A stretch of DNA of 64,000 nt from Floccularia luteovirens (Eukaryota; Basidiomycota; Agaricomycetes; Agaricales; Squamanitaceae). Shown here piece by piece: positions 33,811-46,612 of the stretch. The first letter of the stretch is position 1; the number at the start of each line of letters is the position of its first letter. Where the stretch lies: the NCBI GenBank assembly GCA_009739215.1, contig VSJF01000004.1, forward strand, positions 2,728,001-2,792,000, given 5' to 3'. The translations under genes and the position numbers were made by a program. A model generated the notes under the pieces. That model was not told the origin of the DNA. It worked only from the letters and a program-made list of their open reading frames with translations, and ran no database searches.

Positions 33811-36800
33811 ATGCCATCGCGACACAACCGCAATGCTCGCAACAGTCACAAAGCGTCCCCGACACAACCAGTCGAACAAGATCTGTGGCCAGCGTCCTCG
33901 CCCCCGAAGCAGTTGCCCACCCCTCTTCCCGAGATCCCTTTATCTCCAGAGCCTCACCCTCCCCCTGATCTCGAACCCCTAAACATCACTTTGCGGCCTC
34001 CAGCCGGCGGAAATGATGGTCCGGGAAACTTAACGCACTTGATCGACTTCCAGGATCATGTCGAGTATCCAGCTGAACCTGATATACTCGAGGCAGAGCA
34101 GAACTATCCAGACACGGGAATGTTTACCTCTCCACCGTTTCGTGAGGCTCATTTACCATCGGGGGCGGATTTGACAATGTCTGATACCCAACCGTTGCCC
34201 ATCCCACCTCGAATTCACACATATGTCTCGAATGACGTCGAAGATGTAGGAGAAGCAAGCGGTCATTCTATGACAGGTGCCGCGGGTCATACCCGGTCCC
34301 CTACATTGCCGAGGTATGTTTTTTTTAATCTGGTTGTATCCCCTTTGTTCCTCTTTCGGCTGGTGCATGTTTGGGCTTGAGTGATTCTGGTGCGTTGCCT
34401 TTGTGGCATTTGCGTTACGACATTGGCAGACGTCTTTCTGTCGAGTGATGAGTCTATTAATCTCGCAAACAAGTAATTGACTATTGCACGTGAGTGATAC
34501 TAGGCTGTATAAGGCTGCGCTGCGGTGACCTTTTCATTCATCACCCAACGTTCTTGGGTATTTGATCCACGTTTTACATTGCTTGTTATTTCACCTAAAC
34601 ATGCTTACACCATTCTTTATTCTTGACTACTTTCATGCCCATCAATTTTATCCAATCTGTTCTGGACAAAGTCAATGACCAGCCTTTACACAACAGGGCA
34701 AACACCACTTTGGAAAACCTCTCTCGGACTTTGCGAACCTACGTTCCTTCCTCACTCCATATACCCATACCAACAGCCGCTCCTTCTCCACCCCTTGTAT
34801 CACGTCCTGTCAGTTTTGGCCATTTTAGTGGCCAATCTTTTGATAGAGGACTGAACAGAACACGCGGACATGCTCATGCTACTTATGACTACCCTTATGA
34901 CCAATCGCGCCATGATGCCTACGACACATACCAAAGTCGTCTAGTTCAAGATAGAGAGCAATTCACCAGTCCACGTTCGGAAGTAACTTCCTACGGTGGA
35001 TATAGTCCGAGTGTCGCTTCTGGTACAACATATGCTCGGAGTGGTGACGTTAGAGTAATGCAATCTCCCAGAGAACACAGAGATGTTCTATCATATCCTC
35101 GGGCAGACACCTCGCCAAGCCAGGCAGACGAAATCATCTGGTCTTCTTGGGACTCGTTGGACAATCAGTAAGTCCCCTTTCTTCTATTGGCGCTTATTTT
35201 CATCTCATTTGATTTATAAGACGCCTCCTTCTCATTGCCTACCTCTCTGGACTGCAGATATGGGATTGCTCAAATATGGACAAAGTGACTGAAGTGTTGA
35301 ACATGAATCTTACGACTCACGAATGGGAAATGATGGGGTTTGGACAGAAGTCTCGCATTATCCACGCTGGTATCATCCCGTCTCCGAGTAAGCGCGTTAT
35401 CCATGGTATAGGAGACCCCCTTCAGGCAGAACGACCTATTCTTGGTATTTTGTGGGTTTTCATCCCTCAGGGGCGTGTATAGTGCTAAATTTGCTTTCAC
35501 TGATAGAATTCAGACTGACGAAGAAGCTTCTGACGCAGTTTTCTTCTTGTACTCATTGCGTAGACACCATCTTGTTAAGAAACTCTCTATTTCGGGCCTG
35601 GCTGCAACTTTCTCATGTACAGAACATTTTATTGTAATCGTGAGCTCACATCTATCTGTCCGCGTTGTGTCCCAATGCTAACATCTTCTCAGAGCACGAC
35701 AACACCACCAACGTTACATATTTTATCTCCCACAACATTTAACACTATATTCAATGTTCCTTCAGCATCTCTCGTTCCTTTCTCGTGGTCTTCGAATTCC
35801 TCACAATCTCACTATAAATCATTAACTTTGAGCAACGCAATGTCGATAACGCAATTTAAGCAACCATCTGCCAGTCAAGGATTAGGAGCTGCAGATCTTC
35901 CTAACTCGCTTCGGCCGGAGCATAATAAATCTCAACCCCACCCTGTCTTCGCTTGTTCGCATCGCCTTCTCGCTTATGCTTCCCCACCGCCAAAGTATCA
36001 CGTAGACGTCACGAGTAGTCCAACTAAATCGTCTACGTCATCCGGGGTTTCTGGAAATCCAACTAATCCTTCGTCGTTTGGTGCTGGTTTGAGGAGTGGT
36101 TTGGGAATGACTCAGGCAGATCTAGGGAATGCCGCTTTGAAAGTCGGGGGAAGTATGTTGAGTGGCATGAAACTCCTCGGAGGTATGGCATACGAGGCTG
36201 CAAAGAGTCGAGTTGCGCAAGGTCTGGAGTCTGGGAATAATACACGGGACGGAAGATTAGATGGAGGTTCTCCAGCGTCTGGACTCTCCAGCCGTTTCTT
36301 TTCCAGGAGTGCACCAGCTGGTACAGCTAGCGACCAGGTACTACATGATGACCTTCGGGAGCGGAGACTGTCCACAGCTTCATCTTCTGCTCCTTGGGAC
36401 CGCAATTATGACCCAGAGATCAATAGCGAGCATCAATCGACGGTTTCACCACATTTAGCACCCCTGAATATTGGTGGACACTATGTTACTGTATTGGATC
36501 TCAGTGCTTTGTGGACCGGAGAGGGCTCAGTTATTACCGTCGCGGAATTCGTTGCTTCTAAAAGCCAACCTATCGCTGACCTGGGTTTCACCCCTGATGG
36601 CTGTGGAATTCTTGCGGTACCACGAGACGGTCAAGTTTTGAAAGTTCATGATGTCAGGCCTAAGCCAAGTGTTCTTTTGCGAATCACACAGGAGGAAGCG
36701 AAGACAGTGACGGAGGAGTCTCACAACACAGAGAGAACGATTGCATCATCGGGCTTGGCCACAACCCGAGATTATGACGATACGACCTGTCGCTTGTACA

Positions 36801-38540
36801 ACCTTCGACGTGGCATGACGAATGCTATTATTGAGGGTTTAGCGTGTGCAAGTGATGGGCGGTGGATAGCTATGAGCACACGTAAGCGGACAGTTCACGT
36901 CTTCGCAGTCAATCCACGAGGTGGACAGCCAGATAGTAAGGCCCACGTTGAAGGAATGGTTAAAAACGACAATCAGATTGTAAGATGCCGGCTACCTCAT
37001 TGATTTTGGTACAAACACACTAATATGTGCTATGAAGCCCCGCCATGGGACAACGGACTTGTCGCCCCTGGTGAGACTCCGCGTGGTCAAGCACCCAACC
37101 ATGGAACAGAGACGAGCTCCGGTATCTTTCATATTCATAGACTCATCAGAAAATTCATTACCCCCGAAACTTCTCCCGCTCATCATATCCCCCAAAGTTT
37201 CTAATGTCACATCATCGCCCCAATTAATACCGCAGCGACCACAGCGACCCAAGAACTACCAAGATATCTTGATGTTCGATCCAACAGATGGGATGCTGTC
37301 ATTACGCAGAATAACTCTAGAACAACGACCCAAGGATCAGGGGATTTCTGTGGCGACATCAGTATCTGCAATCAGTAGCACAAGTATATCCTTACCAGGT
37401 CGTGGCGGATCGGGTCGACTGAGCAACTCACCATCGTCGAACAACTCAAGTAGGCCACCTAGTAGGCTAACGCAAGCCCAAGAGCCCCAAAATGAGTTAA
37501 TTGGCAAGGATAGCATTATTGCTACCTGGAATTTGCAACGTCGTCGCGACTGGAGTGAGATTAAGAGAAGTCTGAGCCAGAAAGATGTTGATTCGCCGAC
37601 AAGCAGACAACGACAAGAAGAGAACAGTAATGAGTATGTGTACCTCGTTTTCTCGACAAACTATTTTAGCTAATAAGGCGTGAAAAGCTGGATCGCACAG
37701 GCTGAGTTATCCACATTTTCGAAATCGGCTCGCGTTCTACCACGATCGTTATACTTCTCTCACCAGTTCTCGTTTTACACTCTTGGAGAGGACTATCATG
37801 CTCTTATTCGCCGATATCAGTTTAGTTTCTCCGGTTCTAAGATTGATGTACGCAGAGAGGTGGAAGTTAGCGCATACTCGACTGGAGTAGGTGGTGAATC
37901 TTTTGTAGAGGGTTACTCCCCTCCTCGAGATATGAGGCACGTTTCATCTTCGTTTGATGAACCTCTCGCGTCTGCAATCGCTGGTGACTTTGATCATTCA
38001 AATCCCCCTACAATATTACCGATGTATCCCAATGGCACTCCTGGATCAAAGCCGAAATCATTTAGAAACTCTATCCCAATTCGCACAATGGCAGGACTGG
38101 GTGATGGAATGAGTGAAAGCCTAGGTAGGATAAGGAGGGAAATACACAAAGCACGTTCTCCGCAGATACTTCCCAGATCTGATAGCAGCATGTCTGGTCC
38201 TGTACCGCTCGAGTTTGATGAAGAGGATGAGGACTTTATGATCAGGGAATCATTGGACATCCCCGCCCCTCCGTTGAATGAGAAGATTTCTCGTGATGCT
38301 AGTGCTAGTGCAGATTCAAGCCACCCGCCGAGCACCCCTCCACCTGACGAATTGATCGAATCAGGACAAGGCTGGGAGATTCAAGATAAGGAAGCTGTTG
38401 AAGAGGCTGAGCGATTTGATCATATATCGGTCCTTGGTTTCATGGATGAGGAGCAGGCTCCTATGATGAAATCTACCACTTCTGATCATGCTACCCCTTC
38501 GGTGAAGAAGAAAGGGAAAGGAAAAAAGCAGCGTCGATGA
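33811..38540 (+). CDS. BCAS3-like WD40 protein
   Basis: Large beta-propeller protein of the BCAS3 family, which in animals binds phosphoinositides at the phagophore with PHAF1; a role in autophagy or membrane traffic here is inferred by family. The first frame starts MPSRHNRNARNSH (33811-34312) and is Pro/Ser-rich. Later exons give FIQSVLDKVNDQPLHNRANT, QIWDCSNMDKVTEVL (a propeller blade), FFLYSLRRHHLVKKL, YNLRRGMTNAIIEG and GRWIAMSTRKRTVHVFAVNP. After introns at 36985 and about 37632 come WIAQAELSTFSKSARVLPRS and SHQFSFYTLGEDYHALIRRYQF, typical of the BCAS3 C-terminal domain. It ends with a basic tail (KKKGKGKKQRR) and stop at 38540. The link between the 33.8 kb exon and the exon beginning near 34.62 kb is uncertain, because no clear acceptor is seen; the true start could be the ATG at 34638. 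The exact junction near 35.44-35.51 kb is also unresolved. Confidence 0.85.
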
Positions 38541-39058
38541 TTTTTTTCTGCTTTGTTTTTCAAACCTCATGTCATCAGTTTAGGTCATCTTTGTTGTGTA
38601 CTTGTATGTAACCCACAGTTTAAGCAACATATGCTCTTTGCTGTGGACTGTCAATAAACAACAGCAGCTTTTGGTTATTGTTTAGGGCCTTCTTAACTTC
38701 CTGTTTTCTGAGCGTCATATCAGCACGTTAGCATCTTCATAAGCCTAGGGTGGGTAACGAGATTCTGAGATAGAAGATAGCGCAGTTTTCAATTCTGGAT
38801 CAGCACGCATGGAGTATTTATGTTCGCTTCCTTTTTTCTGATGGTGATGCAAAACTACATACGTTTACCATTTTGAGAATTTCCCCGCAGGAATGCCAAG
38901 TAAAGCTGAGCATGTTTGTCGTTATTGTTTTTGAATGTATCTGACAAACAATTATTTCCATTTCTGGTTCATACAACAACCGCGAGTGCTCATTGATGTC
39001 CACAAACAAACTTTCACATAGAATCTGATACGTCCATATATTGAATAATATAACAAAT

Positions 39059-40101
39059 ATGGTCATCAAGACTACACGCCCCGCAATAAGAGCGTTCCGT
39101 TATTGATATCTCCGGTAATCTACTTATCGGCTCATCACCCACCCCGAATGCTTCAAGTGCACTGCAGCATCTCAGAGATTCGGGGATCCCATTTAGACTC
39201 TGCAGTAATACCAGCAAAGAATCTACCTCCTCCCTTATTGCCAGCTTAAACCGTTCGGACTTTCGGATTGCTGCCGATAACCTTGAATCTGGGAGGATTC
39301 GAAGGGTCTGGACAAGCATTGGAGCAGTGCGACAAACGATGAAGGATATGGGTTTAAAGAGGTAAAAGCATCTCGTCAGAGGTCGTGTATCATATGGAAT
39401 AATTACGCATCGGAATGCAGGCCGTTCCTGTTATTATCTGACTCTGCGCGTGAAGAGGTGGAGGCAGACACTTCTTCCGATGTTGATGGCTTAGCATATG
39501 ACTCGGTAGTAGTTGGGTTAGCTCCCACCTCATTCAATTATGAAACATTGAATACCGCTTTCCGAATACTGGTTGGGGAGCACATGGTCGTTGGGCATTC
39601 AGAAAGCGTGACCGGCCGTGTTCATTCATCTCATCCCCATGTTCCACTCATCGCTACTCATAAGGCGAAATATATACAAACAGAGTCTCCTCATGGACTT
39701 TCTTTAGGACCCGGGCCATTTGTTGCTGCTTTAGAAACAGCGTCTGGTATCAAAGCTCACGTCGTGGGTAAACCATCGAAAGCATTTTATCAAGCTGTTA
39801 TTGATGACTTGATCTCTTGTGGGGAATTGGAAGAGGAAGGCGAAGGACGTATTGCTGTCATCGGTGATGATGTTGAAGCTGATCTTGGAGGTGGTGCTAT
39901 TGAACTCGGTCTCTGGAGGATTCTTGGTAGGCATGAACTGCGTTCAAGTCGGAGTCGAACTCATTAATAAGTATGACAGTGAAAACAGGAAAATATCGGG
40001 AGAATGATGAGAAAAGATCGGGTAACCTACCACCTGACGAGATATTCGATACGTTTGCTTCTTTCATTGATGATGTCCTTGGGGATGGTTCAGCGTCCTA
40101 G
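39059..40101 (+). CDS. HAD-superfamily phosphatase, LHPP/HDHD2-like, apparent frameshift
   Basis: Cytosolic haloacid-dehalogenase-type phosphohydrolase. The sequence gives VIDISGNLLIGSSPTPNA (motif I in the DISG form of the LHPP/HDHD2 group), PFRLCSNTSKEST (motif II), VWTSIGAV, RPFLLLSDSAREEV, a cap domain, SKAFYQAVIDD (motif III lysine) and IAVIGDDVEADLGGG (motif IV aspartates). After an intron from 39928 to about 39979 come VKTGKYRENDEK and a C-terminal helix ending GSAS at 40101. The expected start MVIKTTRPAIRAF at 39059 is one base out of frame with DISG. So there is a one-base insertion near 39092, an assembly error, or an unrecognised first exon. All catalytic residues downstream are intact. 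Substrates of the family include phosphohistidine/phospholysine and nucleotide-like compounds; I cannot choose. Confidence 0.82.
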
Positions 40102-40651
40102 TGGTTTTATAGTCTCCACTAGCAGATCCCATTACAAAAAAATGATACTAATGGACCCGTGCCAAGGGCGAACCTTCTACATTTTGGAAAGTTCATCCGA
40201 AAGGTTCTGGGAGTGCGAAACCGTCTCTCTTAATTATCCAGCGGTCGTAGATAACACATCATTCTGAAACTTGAATTGACGGCCTACTGCCCATGAGTTT
40301 ACCAGATAAATCATAAAGGGAATCTCGTAAGAGTTCTATATCAAAAGGAGTATGCTGAACGCCGACCGACGACCTTTGTGAATTTGTATCGAGTCCGTGT
40401 AGACGAATCTTTTCAGATTTTGTATCCGGTTCGGATCATATGCGTATTCCTTCCATATTTCCAAGTCTTGTAATGTGACAGCATCGGGTGGGATGCTCCA
40501 AAGAGGAAGAAAAAAGATGTGGAAGAGGCTTTCTTGCATTCCCATCCTTCTGATCACTATCCACAGAGTCCTCTTCAGATCCGTCCGTTTCTTCGCTCAT
40601 ATCAGAATCGTCAGACAAAGGAGTACCACGTAAAAGTTCACTTCCGTCAAC

Positions 40652-41121
40652 TCATAATGAAAAGGTTTTCACATTCTGTAGGGAACTGATGCAGTGATAA
40701 AAGTGTTTTGATTTATAACGGGTCAGATCGTTGCGTGCGGCACTGCGGCGTATATCAACAGTTTCTAATGTTCTTGACAGTTCGGGGTTTGCGTTGCATA
40801 TAGACACAAAAATATCAATAGCATCATTTTCAATGATCACCACTGCTCTCGAAGTCTTGCTCCTCCAGGGGGGTTATGTTCGAGGTGGAAGCAACTGAAC
40901 AAAGTCAGAGATTGCAAGGTGTCAAAAGCATTGGGAAGAGATGCATGCATTGCACCAACGATACCTTTAGCGAACAGGCTTTCCAACTCCCAGGGCACAC
41001 CCAGACAGTCTAATATCTCCTCCAAACCTGCGTTCATTTTGAGATGGCGAGGCTGAAGGCCATCCCGTGCTTTCCCGATATTTCTTCCTTTAAAGTCGTC
41101 ATGGGGATATATCCTAACCAT
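40652..41121 (-). pseudogene. Hypothetical gene, frameshifted
   Basis: A 94-codon frame starts MVRIYPHDDFKGRN at 41121 and holds leucine-rich text (LESLFAKGIVGAMH, LQSLTLFSCFHLEHN). One base shift at about 40850 lets it continue as VVIIENDAIDIFVSICNANP and LETVDIRRSA to a stop at 40652. The pattern of leucines and repeated short helices recalls the solenoid part of fungal F-box proteins, but no F-box is visible and the identity is open. Because the frame breaks and no splice pair rescues it, I call it a decayed gene. Confidence 0.45.
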
Positions 41122-41514
41122 GCCGATGCGTTCATCTCGTGGTGCTACAGGATCGTCGTTAATGGCTTTTCCAGCAATCTTTCTGGGTTTGCTAGAAGGT
41201 GACCAAATTAGTAGGATTTAAGAGTATACCAGATCGATTGAGACGGACTTTTCCATGGCATTGCTAAAGGAAATTCAATTTATCGCCAGTGTCCATCTTG
41301 CGTATGTCGACACTTATGATAAGGGCATGTTGAAAGGTTAATGATGTTTGAGCTATTGTCGGTACCAAAGACGTCCGAGGACGGCGCCAGGGAGATACGC
41401 GTGTTGTCAGAGGCATCAGTGGTAGCCTGCGTTATAAAGTTACATTCGAAAAGCATATGATTGGTTCACACATAAGTAGTACATAAGTAAATCTAGCACA
41501 TCCGTCTATATAAC

Positions 41515-44500
41515 TTAATGCACACTAATGTTTGCACTTGCAAATGTTTGATCGCTGGTACCAACTTTGATCTTGAATTGACCTGGTTCAATGATAAATT
41601 TTCCATCGAGTGTCCACACAGCAAGCTGATCTGTGCTTATACTAATCGTCACAGTGCTTGAAGCTCCGGGTCTTTTCTCTGGTTAGGACCTGCAAGTATA
41701 CATTACAAGTTTGACATCACTTACTGAATTTCAACCTTCTTGAATCCTACCAACTCTTGGTTTGGAGTTACCACTGAACTCACAACATCCGTTGCATAAA
41801 CTTGTACAACTTCCATTCCCAACCGATTGCCTGTGTTATGCACAGTCACACTTACACTGAAAGTTCCGCCTCGCGCTACTGTTGCAGGGACTTTGAGATT
41901 GGTGCTATTAAGAACCTTATAAATCTGCCGTCAAGAGCGAAAAATGACTCAGGACATACTAGCTAAAAGTTGTATAACTTAACCCATGCCCAAAGCTCCA
42001 TAAGGGCACCGGACTGTTAAGTACATACTATGGTTACAATCAATATAACGACCTGATAGTAGGGTAAAGGAACACAAACTTGATGTCCGAATACTAGTCT
42101 TCCATCGTCCAACATACTCCCAGGATCGAGAGGTCGGCTGCCTTTCAGGTAATTGTAGAAAACGGGTGTGGTACCAACATCGCGAGGGAATGACACGGGT
42201 AATTTCCCTAGATTTACATTCAGTATATAGATTTCAGCTAATGGCAACACTTGAACCGTACCAGATGGATTGACGCTTCCGAAAACAACCTCAGCAAGTG
42301 CCTGACCACCGAGCTCCCCTGGGTAGAATTGTTGGATTACCGCATCCGCATCTGGCACATTAACGCTTGAGCACCTTCAATGTGTAACAAAAGTAGCAAC
42401 TATTCTTGACACGCACGTTCCTGGATCCACGGCTCCGCTATCGGTTTGCCACTGATAAAAACGACGACGGTTTTCTTCCCAGCTGCCTGAACAGCTTGTA
42501 CGAGGTGTAATTGTGCGCCAACTAGTCCTAAGTCTGCCAGGTCCACGTGTTCCCCGGTCGTTGCATTTGTGCCTGGTGTCCACAAGAGTGTCTGGTCTAG
42601 AGACCATGTACCGACCTGCATCCGGATAGGTTGAAAAGGATGGAATTACGCAGGTGGCTCAACATTTACCATGACAATCGAAACGTCTGCTGAACTCGCA
42701 GCACTGACGGCCTCTGAGAATCCACTTTCATCATTTGACCATAGCTCGCAACCTTGTGCATGTTTGATTTCCACGTTGTTAGAAGAATTTGCTAAGAAGG
42801 TACGGAAACCATCCAGCGGGGATACACCAGATAAAGACGCGTTGAAGAAAACGTAGTCACCGAACTACCCTCCCGAAGCAGTTAAGCGTTCCACTCTGAG
42901 CATGATATATGAATTCGACTCACAGAAACACGATCGGCAAGCGGTCCGATAAGTGCCACCGAACGAACGGTCTTTACATCAAGTGGTAGTGTTTGTGCAT
43001 GGTTTTCAAGGAGCACAATGTTTTCGCGGTCTGCTTGCAATAAAACATCGCGTGATGCTGGCGTCCGCAAAGTAGCGTTGTAATCAGAGTATGGATAAGG
43101 ATCTGACAGAGACACAGAATGAGGTAACATTAGATTGAACCTGGTGTTGGGCACTCACTTTCAAATAGACCTAACGCAAATTTGGTTCTCAACATTGCCT
43201 TCACTGTTGTATCAATAAGCTTTACGTCCACCGTTCCAGCTTTGACTTGATCTAAGTTTCCATGAGCGAAATTGTCGACCATTACATTATCGGGACTAAA
43301 TACCTGGTAAAGTGAGGAACGTGTATGACCCTATGTTACACCGTTAGTATGTAATTAGAACAATATAAAGAGGCTCACCTCCACCCATCTCTCCACTTAG
43401 GCCATTTTCAAGGGCTTGTTTCGCGGCGCACTCACGGGTGTCACAAGTTCCATGTAATGTTAACAGAAGATCAATGGACCCTGCATCGCATGTTACCCAA
43501 TATTTATAACCCCATTCGTTGCGCAGCTAAGTTAAAGAAGGTTATAAACGACATAGAACAGGTCGCTTTGTATAAAAGCTTACAATATCAGTCAGAAGGT
43601 CTAGGGACAAGATCGTTAATGTTTTTTGCAAAAAAAAACTTTAATGTGACATACGTTTATTTGATACAGCCGGGACACCGTCAAGGCTTGAATATGCTGT
43701 CATTATTGACAAGCTTTCCAAGCATGCGCGTTGGAATGGTTTGAGGTATGCCGTGCGTAGCTCACGCTCACCACCAGATACTTGAGCAAGGTTTCTGGCA
43801 CATCAGATATCAGCTGTCTAGTGGTGTGATTCTTGAAAGAAACTTACAGTCCTCCCTGGGGACTTCCAAAAGCAGCAAAATGTTTGCAAGTCGCGGCTAC
43901 ACGAGCAATAGCTGAACTACTTGCGTTCCTCCTGCGCCCATTTTGTAACCCACGTACGTAGGCCAAACCCATCTCACCAGTAAGGAAGGGGTCTTCACCA
44001 TAATTCTCCTCGACACGCCCCCAGCGCAGTTCTCGGGAAAGATCCAATACCGGCGCAAAGATGTGTGTTATACCGAGACCTTCCGCTTCTGAACCAATCA
44101 CACCTGCTACTTTAGAGAGTAAATCTGTGTTGAAAGAAGCACTGAGCCCAATAGGGGATGGGAATATTGTGCCTTTGTTGGTAAAGCCATGTAAACCTAG
44201 GGATTTTGTGAGCACGGGAAACGGGAGGCTAACACATAAGACACCTTACCTTCAGATTGGATGAGGGCAGGAATACCCAATGTTGTGTTCTCCATGAGGT
44301 ATCGTTGGCCAACTTTTACCCCAAATACGAATTTATCATGTGGGACTAGGTATCCTCCCCAAATGCTACCCCCCTTGAGCCGCATCATCTCCTCCTGCAT
44401 CCTAATTAGCTGTAGAGTTTCTATGAATTAAGAATGTACGGACAAGTCCAGTCTGGTTAAACACCAGAGTGTCGTCAAGTGGGTCGTTCAGGTTCATCCA

Positions 44501-44822
44501 TCCATTCATGTCACCTTGAATCCTGTTATCTAGGGTCAATCCATATTGTTTGTTATGGTGTAATAAAATCGTACAGTTGAGAGACTTTCTCTTCCAGCGT
44601 CATGCGTGGTAGGAGGTCGTTGACACGGTCCTCGATAGACGCTTTAGGGTTTTTATATGTCGGTAATGTTCCATCGATATTAGCAGCTCGCGCAGAGAGA
44701 CTAAAGTGTAGTCCATCACTTGCACCGAAGGTGTTTTCAACATTCCCTGTCGTTGCCAATACAGGAAGACAACAAACGAGAAGGCTTGAGAGGGCTCTCA
44801 ATTTTGGTCTCGTATAGTGCAT
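41515..44822 (-). CDS. Secreted beta-glucosidase, glycoside hydrolase family 3
   Basis: Hydrolyses terminal beta-glucosyl residues outside the cell. The N-terminus MHYTRPKLRALSSLLVCCLPVLA (23 residues shown in part: hydrophobic LLVCCLPVLA) is a signal peptide. Spliced exons give RMTLEEKVSQLYD, LGIPALIQSEG, FAPVLDLSRELRWGRVEENY, CKHFAAFGSPQGG, SIMTAYSSLDGVPA, then WVTCDAGSIDLL with the nucleophile aspartate (about 43480). Next come NIVLLENHAQTLPL, VALIGPLADR, the second domain (KKTVVVFISGKPIAEPW, YPGELGGQALAEVVFGSVNPSG, LPVSFPRDVGTTP) and a fibronectin-III-like tail (VTVHNTGNRLGMEVVQVY, ELVGFKKVEI). The stop is at 41515. More than ten introns, all with usable GT-AG sites; at 42188-42236 one leaves the in-frame junction PSGKLPVSF. 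The gene appears complete and active, acting with other secreted enzymes in cellulose or glucan breakdown. Confidence 0.92.
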
Positions 44823-45326
44823 TTTTCACTTGAATTCACATTCTGTGCATATAATGAATGTCTTTTATTCGGTGCCAGCGGGACCAGGAGGAAATGCGGG
44901 TGTAATGTACGTGCTTCGTATGAAAGGAAGAAGGTTATCCTGGCGGTTTTCTGACCAGGTGATCCCGCTACTTGCGAGGACGGCCCGCTAAAATATGCCC
45001 GAGATTTATCCTGGTAGAGAGGTATAGCAAAGGTTTGAGTAATAATGCCCATGACTACCGTTATTTAGGTGAAGAAGCTGCTACTCATAACGTGCTTGTC
45101 CTGCAAAAGATGGCCTCATGATAATCCAGAATATGATAGTCACCTGTACCTCAGTTCATATCTTGGTGGATGTTACATAAAGGAGGAAATTTAAAGAAGC
45201 AAATAATAGTCATCAAATGGTAGACATCGTATTTGCATATTTATAGGTACTTGTGTATACATGTCCGGATATAAAGTCATAACAGCATGATATTTTTATG
45301 GCTTACTAACTACCAGAGTAGGTTCT

Positions 45327-45914
45327 TCAAGCAGTAGGGCCAAAGCTTTCTTCCTCAACGGAAAGTTCCCGACTGCCTTGGACCAAATCACACGGCTGGC
45401 AGCAGAAAGCCGCACAGCAGTCATCAGTGGGACTTCCACGAATGTTGTATCTCTCGCGAATCGCCCCACGGGTTGCAATCTGGTTGTTCTGGTCAGTTAA
45501 AATACTTGGCAATTTTGAATTGTGAGGTCACCTGGAGGATCCATCCCATGTCGAATGCTACTTCAATGCACCCATAGATCCAACCATCAGGGGAGCATAA
45601 GTCGGTGCGGTTAGGATCTGGAGTATTGTGCTGGTTGAGGTGTGCCAAGCGACGCTTGTTCTGACCATGAAGGAGACAGGGACACCAACATGCAAGGCAA
45701 CCTTGAATTAGCGGCAATCAATGACCGTTGCTCAGACTAGGACCCAGGACAAAGGAAAAATATACGGACAAGCATGCATGTCACCAAAACAGTCAAATAA
45801 CCCATAGTTCCAATCTCTCTTTCCTTCATTATCGACTGGAATATTCCGTGCATTGCGGTTGCCACCTCCAGGCGCGACTGCCATTTGTGGTGTCGCCTCT
45901 GGTTGCTGTGTCAT
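45327..45914 (-). CDS. PLAC8 family cysteine-rich protein
   Basis: Small membrane-associated protein of the PLAC8 family, linked elsewhere to metal or organ-size phenotypes; its role in fungi is unknown. The start is MTQQPEATPQMAVAPGG at 45914. The first exon ends DWNYGLFDCFGDMHAC. The second carries CLACWCPCLLHGQNKRRLAHL, the family's CxxxxCxCxC core, then GCIEVAFDMGWILQ. The third has IRERYNIRGSPTDDCCAAFC, CQPCDLVQGSREL, the closing cysteine motif, and ends FGPTA. The first intron has a gtccgt donor, weaker than average, but its removal restores DMHACCLACWCPC exactly. The protein is about 150 residues, normal for the family. Confidence 0.9.
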
Positions 45915-46612
45915 CTATGGGAAATTTAAAAGGTGAATTCATAGACGAAGGGATGTACTCTGACCTTTTTTTCATCCATTCTGTTAGAGTTCTGTGTAGC
46001 GAAAAAATTACCAAACAGTAGCTTGTGTTGGAGATAAAAGCTGGGAGAAAGAAATAAGGGAACGTTGCTAGTTGAGCTTTTGTATGCGCCTCGTTGATCA
46101 ATATCACTCAGGGAAGAAAATTGACCAGCCAGGGCTGTGAGTAGTACGACAAAACGAAGAGAATAGCCAAGACATTGTATTCGGTACCAGACTTCGTGAT
46201 GAGTATCAGCATTCTGTCAATCCTTTACAAAGTGATTATCACTTATTTGGACGTCAATATGTTTCAAACACTTTTGTCGAGTTGACAACCAACAAAAAGG
46301 GAGTCGTGCTGTACATGTAAAGCTGAACAAACACGAGCTCTTTGCTTTTTTAAGTATGAACATCGTGCCAAATTTACTGTCCAATACTATTAGAGAGGTT
46401 GAAACTCCAGCTGGTGATACCCGTGATCTGATTCTTTGTTCGGGACTAATAAAACTCCACAGGTGGCATAAGCGACTGTGGCCAGGCTCTTGTGAGCGCA
46501 CACCCTTCAAACGCCGTTTGATTATAGATAATAGCCGCACTATCAAAGCATGCAATGTAATTTGTACATATACTCGAGGTTGAATCACCCGTCAACTTCA
46601 CCCATTCCGATC

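Noticed and set aside
43457..43744. 95-codon plus-strand frame inside the GH3 gene
   Set aside because: It covers GH3 exons encoding the catalytic domain, which read perfectly on the minus strand; the frame is a shadow.
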